This document shows, in pieces, positions 34,968 through 43,946 of a stretch of 64,000 nucleotides of DNA. Under the pieces are notes generated by a model. That model saw only the letters and a list, made by a program, of their open reading frames with translations, searched no databases and was not told where the DNA came from. Position 1 is the stretch's first letter. The number at the start of each line of letters is the position of its first letter. Source of the DNA: Roseibium sp. (GTDB lineage Bacteria > Pseudomonadota > Alphaproteobacteria > Rhizobiales > Stappiaceae). The position numbers and the translations under genes are program-made. The stretch covers positions 1 to 64,000 of the forward strand of contig JAEPML010000009.1 of the NCBI GenBank assembly GCA_017643925.1. The letters run 5' to 3'.

Positions 34968-35741
34968 TCAGGCCGCCATGTTCTCAGGCGGATCCATTGC
35001 GCCGGTCATGATGGCAACCGCATCTGACATCGAGAAGTCTGATGGCTTGATGACACAGGCACGCCGGCCGAGCCGGTGAATGTGGATACGGTCGGCAACC
35101 TCGAACACATGCGGCATGTTATGGCTGATCAGGACGATGGGCAGTCCGCGCGAACGCACATCCTTGATCAGATCAAGAACACGTCGACTTTCCTTGACGC
35201 CAAGGGCTGCTGTCGGTTCATCCATGATGACCACCTTGGAGCCGAATGCCGCGGCCCTGGCGACGGCCACCCCCTGACGCTGTCCGCCAGACAGGGTTTC
35301 AACGGCCTGGTTGATGTTCTGAATGGTCAGGAGCCCGAGTTCGCTCAGCTTGTCCCGGGCAATCTCTTCCATGCGCTTGCGGTCAAGCTGGCGCAGCAAC
35401 TGGCCACGAAAACCCGGCTTGCGCAGTTCTCTTCCCATGAACATGTTGTCGGCGATCGACAGGGCAGGGGACATGGCAAGGGTCTGGTACACGGTTTCGA
35501 TCCCAGCCTCACGTGCATCGATCGGGGACGAGAAGTGCACCGGCTTGCCATCGAGCAGGACTTCGCCTTCATCCGGTTGAACAGCACCGCTGAGCGCCTT
35601 GATCAGCGTTGATTTTCCAGCGCCATTGTCGCCGATCACGCCCAGGATCTCGCCCGGGTAGAGTTCGAAGTCCGCATGGTCCATCGCGACGACGCGGCCG
35701 TAGCGCTTGACCAGATTGCGTGCTTGCAGGACAGGTTCCAT
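34968..35741 (-). CDS. frcA: Fructose ABC transporter ATPase
   Basis: 257 residues, a single nucleotide-binding domain as in FrcA (most sugar ATPases of this class have two). Walker A GDNGAGKST, signature LSGGQRQGVAVARAA, Walker B VVIMDEPTAAL and a His switch in LISHNM are visible. It energises FrcC. The start overlaps the permease stop as TGATG. Gene order with permease, binding protein, kinase and ROK regulator matches the fructose system of Sinorhizobium. Confidence 0.92.
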   Translation of the reverse strand: MEPVLQARNLVKRYGRVVAMDHADFELYPGEILGVIGDNGAGKSTLIKALSGAVQPDEGEVLLDGKPVHFSSPIDAREAGIETVYQTLAMSPALSIADNMFMGRELRKPGFRGQLLRQLDRKRMEEIARDKLSELGLLTIQNINQAVETLSGGQRQGVAVARAAAFGSKVVIMDEPTAALGVKESRRVLDLIKDVRSRGLPIVLISHNMPHVFEVADRIHIHRLGRRACVIKPSDFSMSDAVAIMTGAMDPPENMAA

Positions 35742-36829
35742 CACACTGATACCTTTCTGATCCACTGGTCCACCGTGGTCGCCGCAATGATGAGGCAGCC
35801 TATGAGGAGGAAGGTCCATTGGGGGTCGGCACCGGCCATGCGCAGGCCAAGCTCAAAGACACCGACGATCAGTGCGCCGAAAAACGCTCCGAGGATCGAG
35901 CCTCTCCCACCGAAGAGCGAGATGCCCCCGATCACGACGGCGGTGATGGCCTGGATGTTGCCGATGACACCGGTTGTCGCCGATGGGGAGACCGAGCCGA
36001 ACCGGCCAATCATGACCCAGCCGGCAAAGGCGCAGATCAGACCGACAAGCGCGTAGACCTGGATGATCGTGCCATTTGTGTTGACACCGGCAAGCTTTGC
36101 AGCCTCCGGGTCGTCGCCAACGGCATAGACATGCCGGCCCCATGCGGTTTGACGCAGAATGTAGGCCAGAAGCAGAACCAGAAGGCACATGAAAATCACG
36201 CCAAAAGTCAGCGTGGCACCGCCAAATTTCAGTTTTGTACCGAAGAATTGCAGCATCGGTGCCTGTTCAGCGATGTCTTGTGACCGGATGGTCTCGTTGG
36301 CCGAATAGATGTAGTTGGCCGCCAGCACGATCTGCCACATGCCGAGCGTGACAATAAATGGCGGCAGCTTGACGCGGGCAACCAACCAGCCCGAGCCCGC
36401 CCCAATCAGCGTGCCCGCACACAGTCCGCAGAAGATCGAGACAGGGGCGGGAAGCCCGTATCTGAAGGTGAACTGGCCCATGATGACCGACGTCAGAACG
36501 GCGATGGCGCCAACCGACAAGTCGATGCCCGCTGTCAGGATGACAAGGCTTTGTGCCGCGGCCAGTACGCCGACGATCTGGACCTGTTGCAGGATAAGGG
36601 TCAATGCAAAGGGCGAAAAGAATTTTGACCCAAGCAATATCCCGAAAATGAGAATGGAAAGGAGCAGCACGATCATGGGAACCAGTGCGGGTGTCTGGTG
36701 CAATGCATGCTGAATTTTGTGCCCTAGGCCCCGACTGTGATCGTCGAAGGAGGCGACGGCCTGGGGACTCGAAGCCGCTGCGGTTTCAAACTCCGCTGGC
36801 CCACCCGCCGTTTTGGAATCTGAGGTCAT
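35741..36829 (-). CDS. frcC: Fructose ABC transporter permease
   Basis: 362 residues, BPD_transp_2 (RbsC/AraH) family with 8-10 membrane segments and a soluble N-tail of about 45 residues. The family motif TAGIDLSVGAIAVL and the loop AVGDDPEAAKLAGVN are clear. It carries fructose across the inner membrane with FrcA and FrcB. A stem-loop separates it from frcB, as is common in binding-protein operons. Confidence 0.92.
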   Translation of the reverse strand: MTSDSKTAGGPAEFETAAASSPQAVASFDDHSRGLGHKIQHALHQTPALVPMIVLLLSILIFGILLGSKFFSPFALTLILQQVQIVGVLAAAQSLVILTAGIDLSVGAIAVLTSVIMGQFTFRYGLPAPVSIFCGLCAGTLIGAGSGWLVARVKLPPFIVTLGMWQIVLAANYIYSANETIRSQDIAEQAPMLQFFGTKLKFGGATLTFGVIFMCLLVLLLAYILRQTAWGRHVYAVGDDPEAAKLAGVNTNGTIIQVYALVGLICAFAGWVMIGRFGSVSPSATTGVIGNIQAITAVVIGGISLFGGRGSILGAFFGALIVGVFELGLRMAGADPQWTFLLIGCLIIAATTVDQWIRKVSV

Positions 36830-36854
36830 TCCGATTGCCCTCTGTCAGTTAAAA

Positions 36855-36886
36855 GAGGAGAGGCAAGGGTGTCCCTGCCTCTCCTG
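36855..36886 (-). terminator. Attenuator hairpin between frcB and frcC
   Basis: On the minus strand arms GGAGAGGCAGGG and CCTTGCCTCTCC pair at 11 of 12 positions around a 4-base loop and are followed by TCTTTT. It would allow partial termination so that frcB is made in excess of frcCA. Confidence 0.7.
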
Positions 36887-36906
36887 CATTGTCAATCGGT
36901 CAGACC

Positions 36907-37923
36907 TCAACCCCAGCAGAGGTTGGTGCCCTCAGTCGTGTCGATGGAGTCGACGCCGTCAACCGGCTTGTCCGTCACAAGCGCAACGCCGGTGTCGAAG
37001 AAGTCCTTGCCGGGTGTCGGTTCCGGTTTCGCGCCCGTGTCGGCCCAGGCCTTGATGGCCTCGATGCCAAGGGATGCCATCAACAGCGGATATTGCTGCG
37101 AAGTTGCACCGATCACGCCGTCCTTGACGTTCTGCACGCCTGGGCAGCCGCCATCGACCGATACGATGAGGACATCGTTCTCGCGGCCGATTGCCTTCAG
37201 CGCTTCATAGGCGCCTGCAGCTGCCGGCTCGTTGATGGTGTAGACAACATTGATCAAGGGATCGGTTGCCAGGAGGTTCTCCATGGCGCGGCGGCCACCT
37301 TCCTCGTTGCCCTGGGTTACATCGTGTCCGACGATGCGCGGGTCGGTTTCATCGCCCCACTTGTTCGGGTCGCCGAGATCAATGCCGAAGCCCTGCAGGA
37401 AGCCCTGGTCACGCAGAACACCGACCGTTGGCTGGCTGATCGCCAGGTCGAGCATGGCAATCTTGGCGTCTGCGGCTGCATCACCCAGGCTTGCCGCGGC
37501 CCATTTGCCGATCAGCTCACCGGCCAGGAAATTGTCGGTCGCAAACGTGGCATCAGCCGCATCAATCGGGCTGAGCGGGGTGTCGAGAGCGATCACCAGC
37601 AAACCGGCGTCGCGTGCTTGCTTGACGGCCGGGACGATGGAAGATGTGTCGGAAGCGGTCAGCAGTATGCCCTTTGCGCCATCAGCGATGCAGGTCTCGA
37701 TGGCTGCGACCTGTGTTTCGTGGTCGCCGTCGACCTTGCCGGCATAGGATTTGAGCTCGATGCCGAGTTCGCCGGCCTTGGCCGTGGCGCCTTCCTTCAT
37801 TTTCACGAAGAACGGGTTGGTGTCCGTCTTCGTGATCAGGCATGCGGAAATGTCAGCGGCTGCGGCTGGTGCTGCGGCCATCGCTGCGAGAACGGAACCC
37901 GTTGCAAGAAGTTTGCGAAGCAT
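36907..37923 (-). CDS. frcB: Fructose-binding periplasmic protein
   Basis: 338 residues; Sec signal peptide ending in APAAAA, then [21 protein letters not shown], typical of the RbsB-like Peripla_BP_4 family and close to FrcB. It delivers fructose to FrcCA. ATG 37923 was chosen with GGGAGGAA upstream; an open extension of 18 codons lacks a signal. The long upstream gap carries AT-rich operator-like sequence shared with the frcR promoter. Confidence 0.92.
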   Translation of the reverse strand: MLRKLLATGSVLAAMAAAPAAAADISACLITKTDTNPFFVKMKEGATAKAGELGIELKSYAGKVDGDHETQVAAIETCIADGAKGILLTASDTSSIVPAVKQARDAGLLVIALDTPLSPIDAADATFATDNFLAGELIGKWAAASLGDAAADAKIAMLDLAISQPTVGVLRDQGFLQGFGIDLGDPNKWGDETDPRIVGHDVTQGNEEGGRRAMENLLATDPLINVVYTINEPAAAGAYEALKAIGRENDVLIVSVDGGCPGVQNVKDGVIGATSQQYPLLMASLGIEAIKAWADTGAKPEPTPGKDFFDTGVALVTDKPVDGVDSIDTTEGTNLCWG

Positions 37924-38601
37924 TTGCGTTTTTCCTCCCTGGCCGATTTCAGTTGGCGGATGGAGGAGGCCAGACACCCCAAACCGCGCTCTGTTCGCCG
38001 TTGCAAGTCGTGCTTTGCCCCACGCCTTGTTCTGGCATTCAAGACTTCCTCGCCGTGTTTCTCATGGCCTTGGAAGTCAAAATTCCAAATCTATTTGAAT
38101 TGTTTTTCGAAAATGGATTTTTGCAGACGATCACTATTCGGTTGCTGTTCGTCTTTCTTGTTTGTCTCCGGTTCTATTTGTCGTTCAGGAGTCGACGAGA
38201 ATTCTGTTTCGTGTATCAGATTAATTAAATCTGATGAAATTAATTATGGGGCGTGTGTCTATTGGAGTCAATTTGATTTCTGTGCTGCGTCGCAGCAATG
38301 ACTGGGCAATTTGTATTAAATAATTGAAAATATTGAATAAAAAATCGGCCATCCCTTTGGTGGGAATGCCTTAAATGAGTTTGCGCAGGCCGAGTAGTCG
38401 ATGCGGAACGGACGGATTTCTGGTTCAGTTCGCACGAAATACAACAACCAAACGAAGAGCGAAACAGCGTGCTTCCTGTCGCCGGGTATCCCGGTTTCAA
38501 TCTAACTCTAGGGAAAGTCAGGTCAGCACGTTTCCAGCGCTGGTGTCAACCTTGAAGCGCAATGTCTCCGGGCTTCTAGCCGCCAGAACGATGGCGTTGC
38601 T
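37924..38601. other. Long frcB leader/promoter region
   Basis: 678 bp with no supported gene. The central part (38060-38350) is AT-rich against the GC-rich surroundings. It contains the dyad ATTAATT/AATTAAT and the candidate FrcR site at 38219-38244. A weak GGCCATCCC/GGGAATGCC hairpin lies at 38348-38371. Confidence 0.5.
38219..38244. promoter_or_regulatory. Candidate FrcR operator upstream of frcB
   Basis: GATTAATTAAATC (38219-38231; reverse complement starts GATTTAATTA) followed by AATTAAT, giving 7-bp arms ATTAATT/AATTAAT. The core GATTTAATTA recurs in the frcR-ade gap, as expected for an autoregulated ROK repressor. Confidence 0.5.
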
Positions 38602-39921
38602 TCACGAGCTGCCTGGCGTTGTCAGAAGTGACCCGAGACGCGCTGCCCGGGCCGGAAAACTGTTGTTGTCCTCGACGGCCCCTCTGCCTGCCGCACCCTT
38701 TTCCTTGCCACCGGTCAAAATGGTTGCGCGCGGTGAAAAATTGAAAAACTGTGGCAGGCTGCCTGCGCCAATCGCGCCTGCATCCTGGCCGAAGCTTCCA
38801 ATCGCTATCTGGGGGGAATGCCGTTTCTCCGGAGCGGCTTCTTCGACTGCAATCCTGACCGCTTCGCAAAAGGCAGAGCGGAAGGGGCCTTCAAGGTCCC
38901 CGTCCAGGATCACCAGGGGGACATCCAGCAACGCATAGGCAGAGCGAAGTGCAATCGCGATAGCCTCGGTGCAATCCTCCATCCACTCGCGAAACTTCAC
39001 ATCATCGCGTTCAACGGCGTTTTGCAGATCGGTGCGGTTGATCTGCGCAAAGTTGTCGGGCTCAAGATGCCGGGCAAAGGAGACCAGCGAGGCGCGTGAG
39101 AGAAGCAAGTCCCACTGTTTGCGTGGTTGGGGAGCCGTTGCGAGGTTGCTCGGCGGGACCGGCATCATGGCAACATCGGCTGCGTTTCCGCTGATGCCTC
39201 TTACAACATCGCCCTTGACGGCAAGCCCGCCACCGATCGCCGGGCCGAGAAAGAGGTACAGGAAGTCGTCATTCTGGCGCCCCAGGCCATAGAAAAGCTC
39301 CGCGACGGCCGCTGCAGTGCCATCGTTCTCTCCAAACACGGGAAAGCCTGTTGCCTCTTCAAGCGCGCCGGCAAAGTCGATGTCGTCCCATTCCTTGAAA
39401 TGGGCCTCGGGCAAGCCAAGTTCGTGCAACCACGCTCCGAGGTTGAAAGGTTGTGCGAGGCCGATACCGGTGATCCGCTCGCGATCTTTTTCCGGTAACC
39501 GGGATTTGAGCTCATTGAGATCCCTGGTCAGGATCTGCAAGGCTTCTGAGGGGGCGGGCAGGATGAGGTCATGCAGGCGACGGTCTATGATCTGACCGGA
39601 AAAATCCATCAGCACCGTTTCCATGTTGGTACGATCAAGACGCACGCCGAAGGAGTAAGCTCCACCGGGCGCCAGCCGCAGGATCGTGGCCGGTTGTCCC
39701 CTGCTGCCGTCATGGCGCTTGCCGGCCTCGAAAATCAGACCTTCATCGATGAGGTTCTGAATGATCGCGCCAATGGCGGCGTTGGTGAGCTGAACGGCAC
39801 GGGCCAGCTCAGCCTTTGAAGCTTCGCCGGCCCGGCGAAGGATCTGCAGCACGATACGTTCGTTATACCTGCGCAGCTGCGCTGAGTTAGAACCCCGACC
39901 ACCTTTGCTGGAATCCGCCAC
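38602..39921 (-). CDS. frcR: ROK family regulator, FrcR-like
   Basis: 439 residues from GTG 39921, which has GGGGAG at proper spacing; GTG 39945 is an alternative adding eight residues. N-terminal winged helix (NERIVLQILRRAGEASKAELARAVQLTNAAI) and a C-terminal ROK sugar-kinase-like domain with GENDGTAAA and FLGPAIGGGLAVKG. The typical ROK zinc-binding Cys cluster is not evident. Its position upstream of frcBCA and a fructokinase matches FrcR, the fructose-responsive regulator. Confidence 0.87.
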   Translation of the reverse strand: MADSSKGGRGSNSAQLRRYNERIVLQILRRAGEASKAELARAVQLTNAAIGAIIQNLIDEGLIFEAGKRHDGSRGQPATILRLAPGGAYSFGVRLDRTNMETVLMDFSGQIIDRRLHDLILPAPSEALQILTRDLNELKSRLPEKDRERITGIGLAQPFNLGAWLHELGLPEAHFKEWDDIDFAGALEEATGFPVFGENDGTAAAVAELFYGLGRQNDDFLYLFLGPAIGGGLAVKGDVVRGISGNAADVAMMPVPPSNLATAPQPRKQWDLLLSRASLVSFARHLEPDNFAQINRTDLQNAVERDDVKFREWMEDCTEAIAIALRSAYALLDVPLVILDGDLEGPFRSAFCEAVRIAVEEAAPEKRHSPQIAIGSFGQDAGAIGAGSLPQFFNFSPRATILTGGKEKGAAGRGAVEDNNSFPARAARLGSLLTTPGSS

Positions 39922-39964
39922 CGGTTTGGCTCCCCGAAGAATCACTCACGACGAGTGTAGCGTT

Positions 39965-39991
39965 TCACAATAATTAATTGTGATTTAATTA
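39965..39991. promoter_or_regulatory. Candidate FrcR operator in frcR/ade divergent region
   Basis: Dyad TCACAAT-N5-ATTGTGA (39965-39983) overlapping GATTTAATTA (39982-39991), the element also found before frcB. Confidence 0.5.
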
Positions 39992-40121
39992 TTTAGTATT
40001 TGCGCGAGCAGTCAACTACAATCGAAAGGGCAGACTTTCCGACAGGGCGAAAGCAGCCTGTCGCCAACCAATTGCAAGTTGATTATTGTCCTCTGAATAA
40101 GAAGATTCGGAGAAAAGATAC

Positions 40122-41843
40122 ATGTCGGTTATTCACGACGAGGCGTTTCTGGGACGGGCAATTGCGGCCGGTGCGGGAGAGGAAACTGCCGATCTGGTTA
40201 TCAAGAACGTTCAGCTTTTCAATGTCGTGGACGGGACGACACGCGACACTGACATCGCCATCGTGGGCGATCGCATCGTTGGCATCCACGGTTCCTATGA
40301 AGGAGTGGAAACGATCGACGGAACGGGACTGACTGCGGTGCCGGGGTTCATCGATACCCATCTGCACGTGGAATCCTCGCTCGTGACCCCATTTGAATTC
40401 GATCGTTGTGTTCTGCCGCATGGCGTGACCACGGCAATCTGCGACCCGCATGAAATCGCAAACGTGCTGGGCTCCGAGGGCATTCGCTATTTCCTGGACA
40501 GCTCGCTTGAAACGGTTATGGACCTCAGGGTGAACCTGTCCTCATGTGTGCCGGCTACGGCTTTCGAAACGGCCGGCGCTTGTCTTGAAATCGAGGATCT
40601 GCTGCCGTTTCGGGATCATCCAAAGGTGATCGGGCTTGCGGAATTCATGAATTTCCCGGGCGTATTGGCACGTGATCCAAAGGTGCTGGCCAAGCTCGCC
40701 GCCTTTCAGGATGGACATATTGACGGTCATGCGCCGCTCTTGTCGGGGATGGGGCTGAACGGATATCTGGCCGCCGGTATCAGGACGGATCACGAGGCAA
40801 CCACTGCCGAAGAAGCCTTGGAAAAACTCTCCAAGGGCATGACCATCCTGATGCGTGAAGGCTCGGTCTCGAAGGATCTGGAAGCCCTTGCGCCCATTTT
40901 GACCCCTGACGTTTCTGCCTTCATTGCGCTTTGTACCGATGACCGCAATCCTCTCGACATCGCCGAGGAGGGACATCTCGACAGCATGATCCGACGCCTG
41001 ATCGCAAAGGGGATCAGGCCGCTGGACGCCTATCGCGCGGCCAGTTGGTCGGCTGCCAACGCGTTTGGTCTGAAGGATCGCGGCACAATCGGCCCCGGAA
41101 AGAGGGCTGACATCGTTCTGCTGAATGATTTCCAGGATTGCCGCGTGGAGCAGGTCATTGCCGGAGGTGTCGTGGCCGATGACGCGGCTTTTTCCGGCAG
41201 GAGCATAATTGCCCCGGTTGGTCTAGACAGCGTCAAGGTGGATCCGGTTTCAGCCTCTCACTTCCACATACCCGCGCGCAACAGTGAAGCCGACGTGATC
41301 GGCGTCGTTCCCGGCAAGATCATCACAGAGCATTTGAAACGAACGCTTCCGGTGTCTGGAGGCAAGACACTCGCCGACTTGAAGCAGGATGTGCTCAAGG
41401 TCGCCGTCGTCGAGCGGCACAAGGGCACGGGGAATATCGGCCTCGGTTTTGTGAACGGTTTTGGCATGCAGCGCGGCGCAATTGCCTCTTCTGTCGGTCA
41501 CGACAGCCACAACATCTGTGTTGTTGGAGCCGATGACGATGCCATGGCGCACGCGGTCAATCGGGTGATCGGGATGAAAGGTGGTTTTGTGGTGGCCAAC
41601 AGCGACGGGCCGGTTGCGGAACTGGCGTTGCCGCTTGCCGGTCTCATGAGCCTGGAACCGTTCGAGGAGGTGCGTGAGTCGCTTGAAGACCTGCGTTCGG
41701 CGGCGAAGGATCTTGGATGCACGCTGGCCGAACCGTTCCTGCAGGTCGCCTTCCTGCCGCTGCCGGTCATTCCGCATCTGAAAATTACTGACTTCGGTGT
41801 TTTCGACGTCAACAAGTTCGAGCTGGTCGATCAGGGATCCTGA
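40122..41843 (+). CDS. ade: Adenine deaminase
   Basis: 573 residues, the amidohydrolase-type adenine deaminase that converts adenine to hypoxanthine and ammonia. The metal-binding DTHLHVESS follows AVPGFI; LCTDDRN carries a further metal-site Asp; the C-terminal domain has GSVGHDSHN and [11 protein letters not shown]. It is divergent from frcR but unrelated to sugar use, so the shared promoter region is probably incidental. Confidence 0.95.
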   Translation: MSVIHDEAFLGRAIAAGAGEETADLVIKNVQLFNVVDGTTRDTDIAIVGDRIVGIHGSYEGVETIDGTGLTAVPGFIDTHLHVESSLVTPFEFDRCVLPHGVTTAICDPHEIANVLGSEGIRYFLDSSLETVMDLRVNLSSCVPATAFETAGACLEIEDLLPFRDHPKVIGLAEFMNFPGVLARDPKVLAKLAAFQDGHIDGHAPLLSGMGLNGYLAAGIRTDHEATTAEEALEKLSKGMTILMREGSVSKDLEALAPILTPDVSAFIALCTDDRNPLDIAEEGHLDSMIRRLIAKGIRPLDAYRAASWSAANAFGLKDRGTIGPGKRADIVLLNDFQDCRVEQVIAGGVVADDAAFSGRSIIAPVGLDSVKVDPVSASHFHIPARNSEADVIGVVPGKIITEHLKRTLPVSGGKTLADLKQDVLKVAVVERHKGTGNIGLGFVNGFGMQRGAIASSVGHDSHNICVVGADDDAMAHAVNRVIGMKGGFVVANSDGPVAELALPLAGLMSLEPFEEVRESLEDLRSAAKDLGCTLAEPFLQVAFLPLPVIPHLKITDFGVFDVNKFELVDQGS

Positions 41844-41862
41844 GGCGTGTCACATCGCGGTT

Positions 41863-42408
41863 CTAGTACCAGCGCATGCCCTTGCGAAAGGTCTTCCATT
41901 TCTGGACAGCGATCCAGCCAAGCCAGCAGATGACCATGCCGGCCACGAGGGTCCAGAGCATGATCTTGCTGTCGAGAGCAAAGTTTTCCAGATGATCACT
42001 CGGGTAGGCGATACGTGGATTGAGAGGCAAATACGTCACATCAAGTGCCGATGATGTCTGCCCGCCAGCAAAGCCTCTTGGCATAATGAACGTCACGATC
42101 TGGATGGGGTGATCTTCGGGAATGAACTCGACGAAAACTGTGGTGCCGGACACAAGGGCGTTGAGATTCTTGAGGGAATTCCTGCGGTTCTGTCGAACGG
42201 TGTCTTCCAGCCTCGTGAGATCTCCATTGCTCCGTTCCACGCTGAGGATCGTGCCGGGCGCGTTTTTGCCAAAGTTGTTGAGCAACCAGTATTTGAGCGC
42301 GGTATCGTGATGGAGATAAATGGAAACGAGCACGACAAGGGCCGCAAAAAAGAGGATTGCGAGATTTAATGCAAGACTGTCTTCCGCTGCTTCCCTCGGG
42401 TTCAGCAT
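41863..42408 (-). CDS. DUF3592-type membrane protein
   Basis: 181 residues with two membrane segments (about 13-32 and 150-170) flanking an extracytoplasmic domain with VTYLPLNPRIAYPSD, the pattern of DUF3592 proteins, whose role is unknown. It is divergent from the AAA ATPase gene with 81 bp between them and convergent with ade. Nothing in it suggests an enzyme. Confidence 0.7.
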   Translation of the reverse strand: MLNPREAAEDSLALNLAILFFAALVVLVSIYLHHDTALKYWLLNNFGKNAPGTILSVERSNGDLTRLEDTVRQNRRNSLKNLNALVSGTTVFVEFIPEDHPIQIVTFIMPRGFAGGQTSSALDVTYLPLNPRIAYPSDHLENFALDSKIMLWTLVAGMVICWLGWIAVQKWKTFRKGMRWY

Positions 42409-42489
42409 GAGCCTTACTTTCTGTTTCGAACTGCAATTTCATTATGCGCAAATGGCTGAAACGCGTCAATTTTCAGAGGAAGTGACTTC

Positions 42490-43647
42490 ATGATCCTGAC
42501 CCTTGCCGTATCCGGCTATCGTTCCTTGCGCGATATTGTTCTGCCGCTCGACAGGATCACTCTGGTCACCGGAGCAAACGGGAGCGGCAAATCGAGCCTC
42601 TACCGCTCCATTCGACTGCTTGCGGAAGTTTCACAGGGGCGGGCAATCGCATCGCTCGCGGCCGAAGGCGGCCTGAATTCCACGCTTTGGGCCGGACCCG
42701 AAGCCTTTTCAAGGTCAATGAAACGCGGTGAGGTCCCTGTTCAGGGGACCGTGCGCAAGAACGTCATCAGTCTGAAACTCGGGTTCGCGGACGAAGACTA
42801 CGGCTACGCCATTGACCTCGGTCTGCCTGCGGACGCGGGACGATCCTTTTTCTCCATGGATCCGGAGATCAAGGTGGAAGCCCTTTGGGCCGGGGAGGCC
42901 CTGTCCCGCTCAAATGAAATCGCCGGCAGGAGCGGCCCGACCGTCAAAGTGCTCAACGAGCGGGGGCAACGGTTGCCCGTTGTTCAGAACCTAGCCCGTT
43001 TTGACAGCATGATGACCCATGCGGCCGATCCGAAGGATGGACTGGAACTGCTTGTTCTCCGGGAACGCATGCGGGCCTGGAGGTTCTACGATCATCTGCG
43101 CACGGATCGTGATGCCCCCGCACGGTTTCCGAAGATTGGGACCCGCACACCCGTCTTGAGTGCGGACGGAGGAGATCTTGCCGCGGCCCTTCAGACCATC
43201 CTGGAGATTGGTGACGAAGTGGCGCTCGCGGAGGCGATTGATGACGCGTTTCCCGGGGCGGCGATCGAGGTTACCGTCAATGACGGCTATTTTGAATTGC
43301 TGATGCAGCAAAAGGGGCTGTTGCGGCCGCTCAAGACCGGCGAATTGTCGGACGGTACGTTGCGCTATCTTCTGCTGACGGCGGCGCTGTTGTCGCCGCG
43401 ACCGGCGCCGCTGGTAGTGTTGAACGAACCTGAAACGAGCCTGCATCCGGCGTTGCTGGAACCTCTGGCGAGGCTGATCAGCAAAGCTGCTGAAAACACC
43501 CAGGTCATTGTCGTGTCCCACGCCGATGACCTGGTTTCCTTTCTGGCAGAACAGCCCGGTTGTGTTCGCTATGACTTGCGCAAGGAACTGGGTGAAACGG
43601 TTGTCGACAATGTCGAAGTGCCGCGCTGGGCCTGGCCGAAGCGATAA
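42490..43647 (+). CDS. AAA family ATPase (RecF/OLD-like, COG4637 type)
   Basis: 385 residues. Walker A TGANGSGKSSLYRSI at residues 26-40, signature-like GELSDGTLRYLLLTAALL, Walker B PLVVLNEPETSLHPALLEPL and a His-switch VVSHADDLV make a complete ABC/SMC-class ATPase without a coiled coil or a TOPRIM domain. Such stand-alone proteins belong to the predicted-ATPase group of unknown role; some relatives act in phage defence with a partner, but none is encoded here. Confidence 0.85.
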   Translation: MILTLAVSGYRSLRDIVLPLDRITLVTGANGSGKSSLYRSIRLLAEVSQGRAIASLAAEGGLNSTLWAGPEAFSRSMKRGEVPVQGTVRKNVISLKLGFADEDYGYAIDLGLPADAGRSFFSMDPEIKVEALWAGEALSRSNEIAGRSGPTVKVLNERGQRLPVVQNLARFDSMMTHAADPKDGLELLVLRERMRAWRFYDHLRTDRDAPARFPKIGTRTPVLSADGGDLAAALQTILEIGDEVALAEAIDDAFPGAAIEVTVNDGYFELLMQQKGLLRPLKTGELSDGTLRYLLLTAALLSPRPAPLVVLNEPETSLHPALLEPLARLISKAAENTQVIVVSHADDLVSFLAEQPGCVRYDLRKELGETVVDNVEVPRWAWPKR

Positions 43648-43803
43648 AAATCCACAAGTTGGAAGAAGAAGGGTAAGCTTTTGATTTGCCGCTGCTATTG
43701 CCAATTCTACCAGCGGTCTTATCTTAGATTCATGTTTCGCTCCTGCAAAAAAAATGACGAGGTGTCGTTACGTCGCGAGTTGACGTTAACGGAAGGATGC
43801 GTC

Positions 43804-43878
43804 ATGTCAGGTGAGACCCAGAGAGGTGGCACTTCACGCATTGCATTGATCGCCGTGGGGGGAAACGTTGGAAACTGA
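43804..43878 (+). pseudogene. Possible folK N-terminal remnant (24 codons)
   Basis: ATG 43804, preceded by GGAAGG, opens a 24-residue frame ending ALIAVGGNVGN and then a stop. This resembles the N-terminal strand of HPPK (FolK), usually ALIALGSNLGD. None of the three frames downstream continues the FolK sequence before the acyl-CoA ligase gene begins at 43947. It may be a deletion remnant or a leader peptide of the ligase gene; the match is short, so the call is weak. Confidence 0.35.
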
Positions 43879-43946
43879 AGGGTTTTCCGGGTTTCAAGAG
43901 CGATCAGGGCGAGGGGTGAAGCGATAAACATACGTTGGAGAACGGT

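Noticed and set aside
42490-43647. Known two-gene phage-defence system
   Set aside because: No nuclease, TOPRIM, toxin or reverse transcriptase gene lies next to the ATPase, so calling defence would be guesswork.
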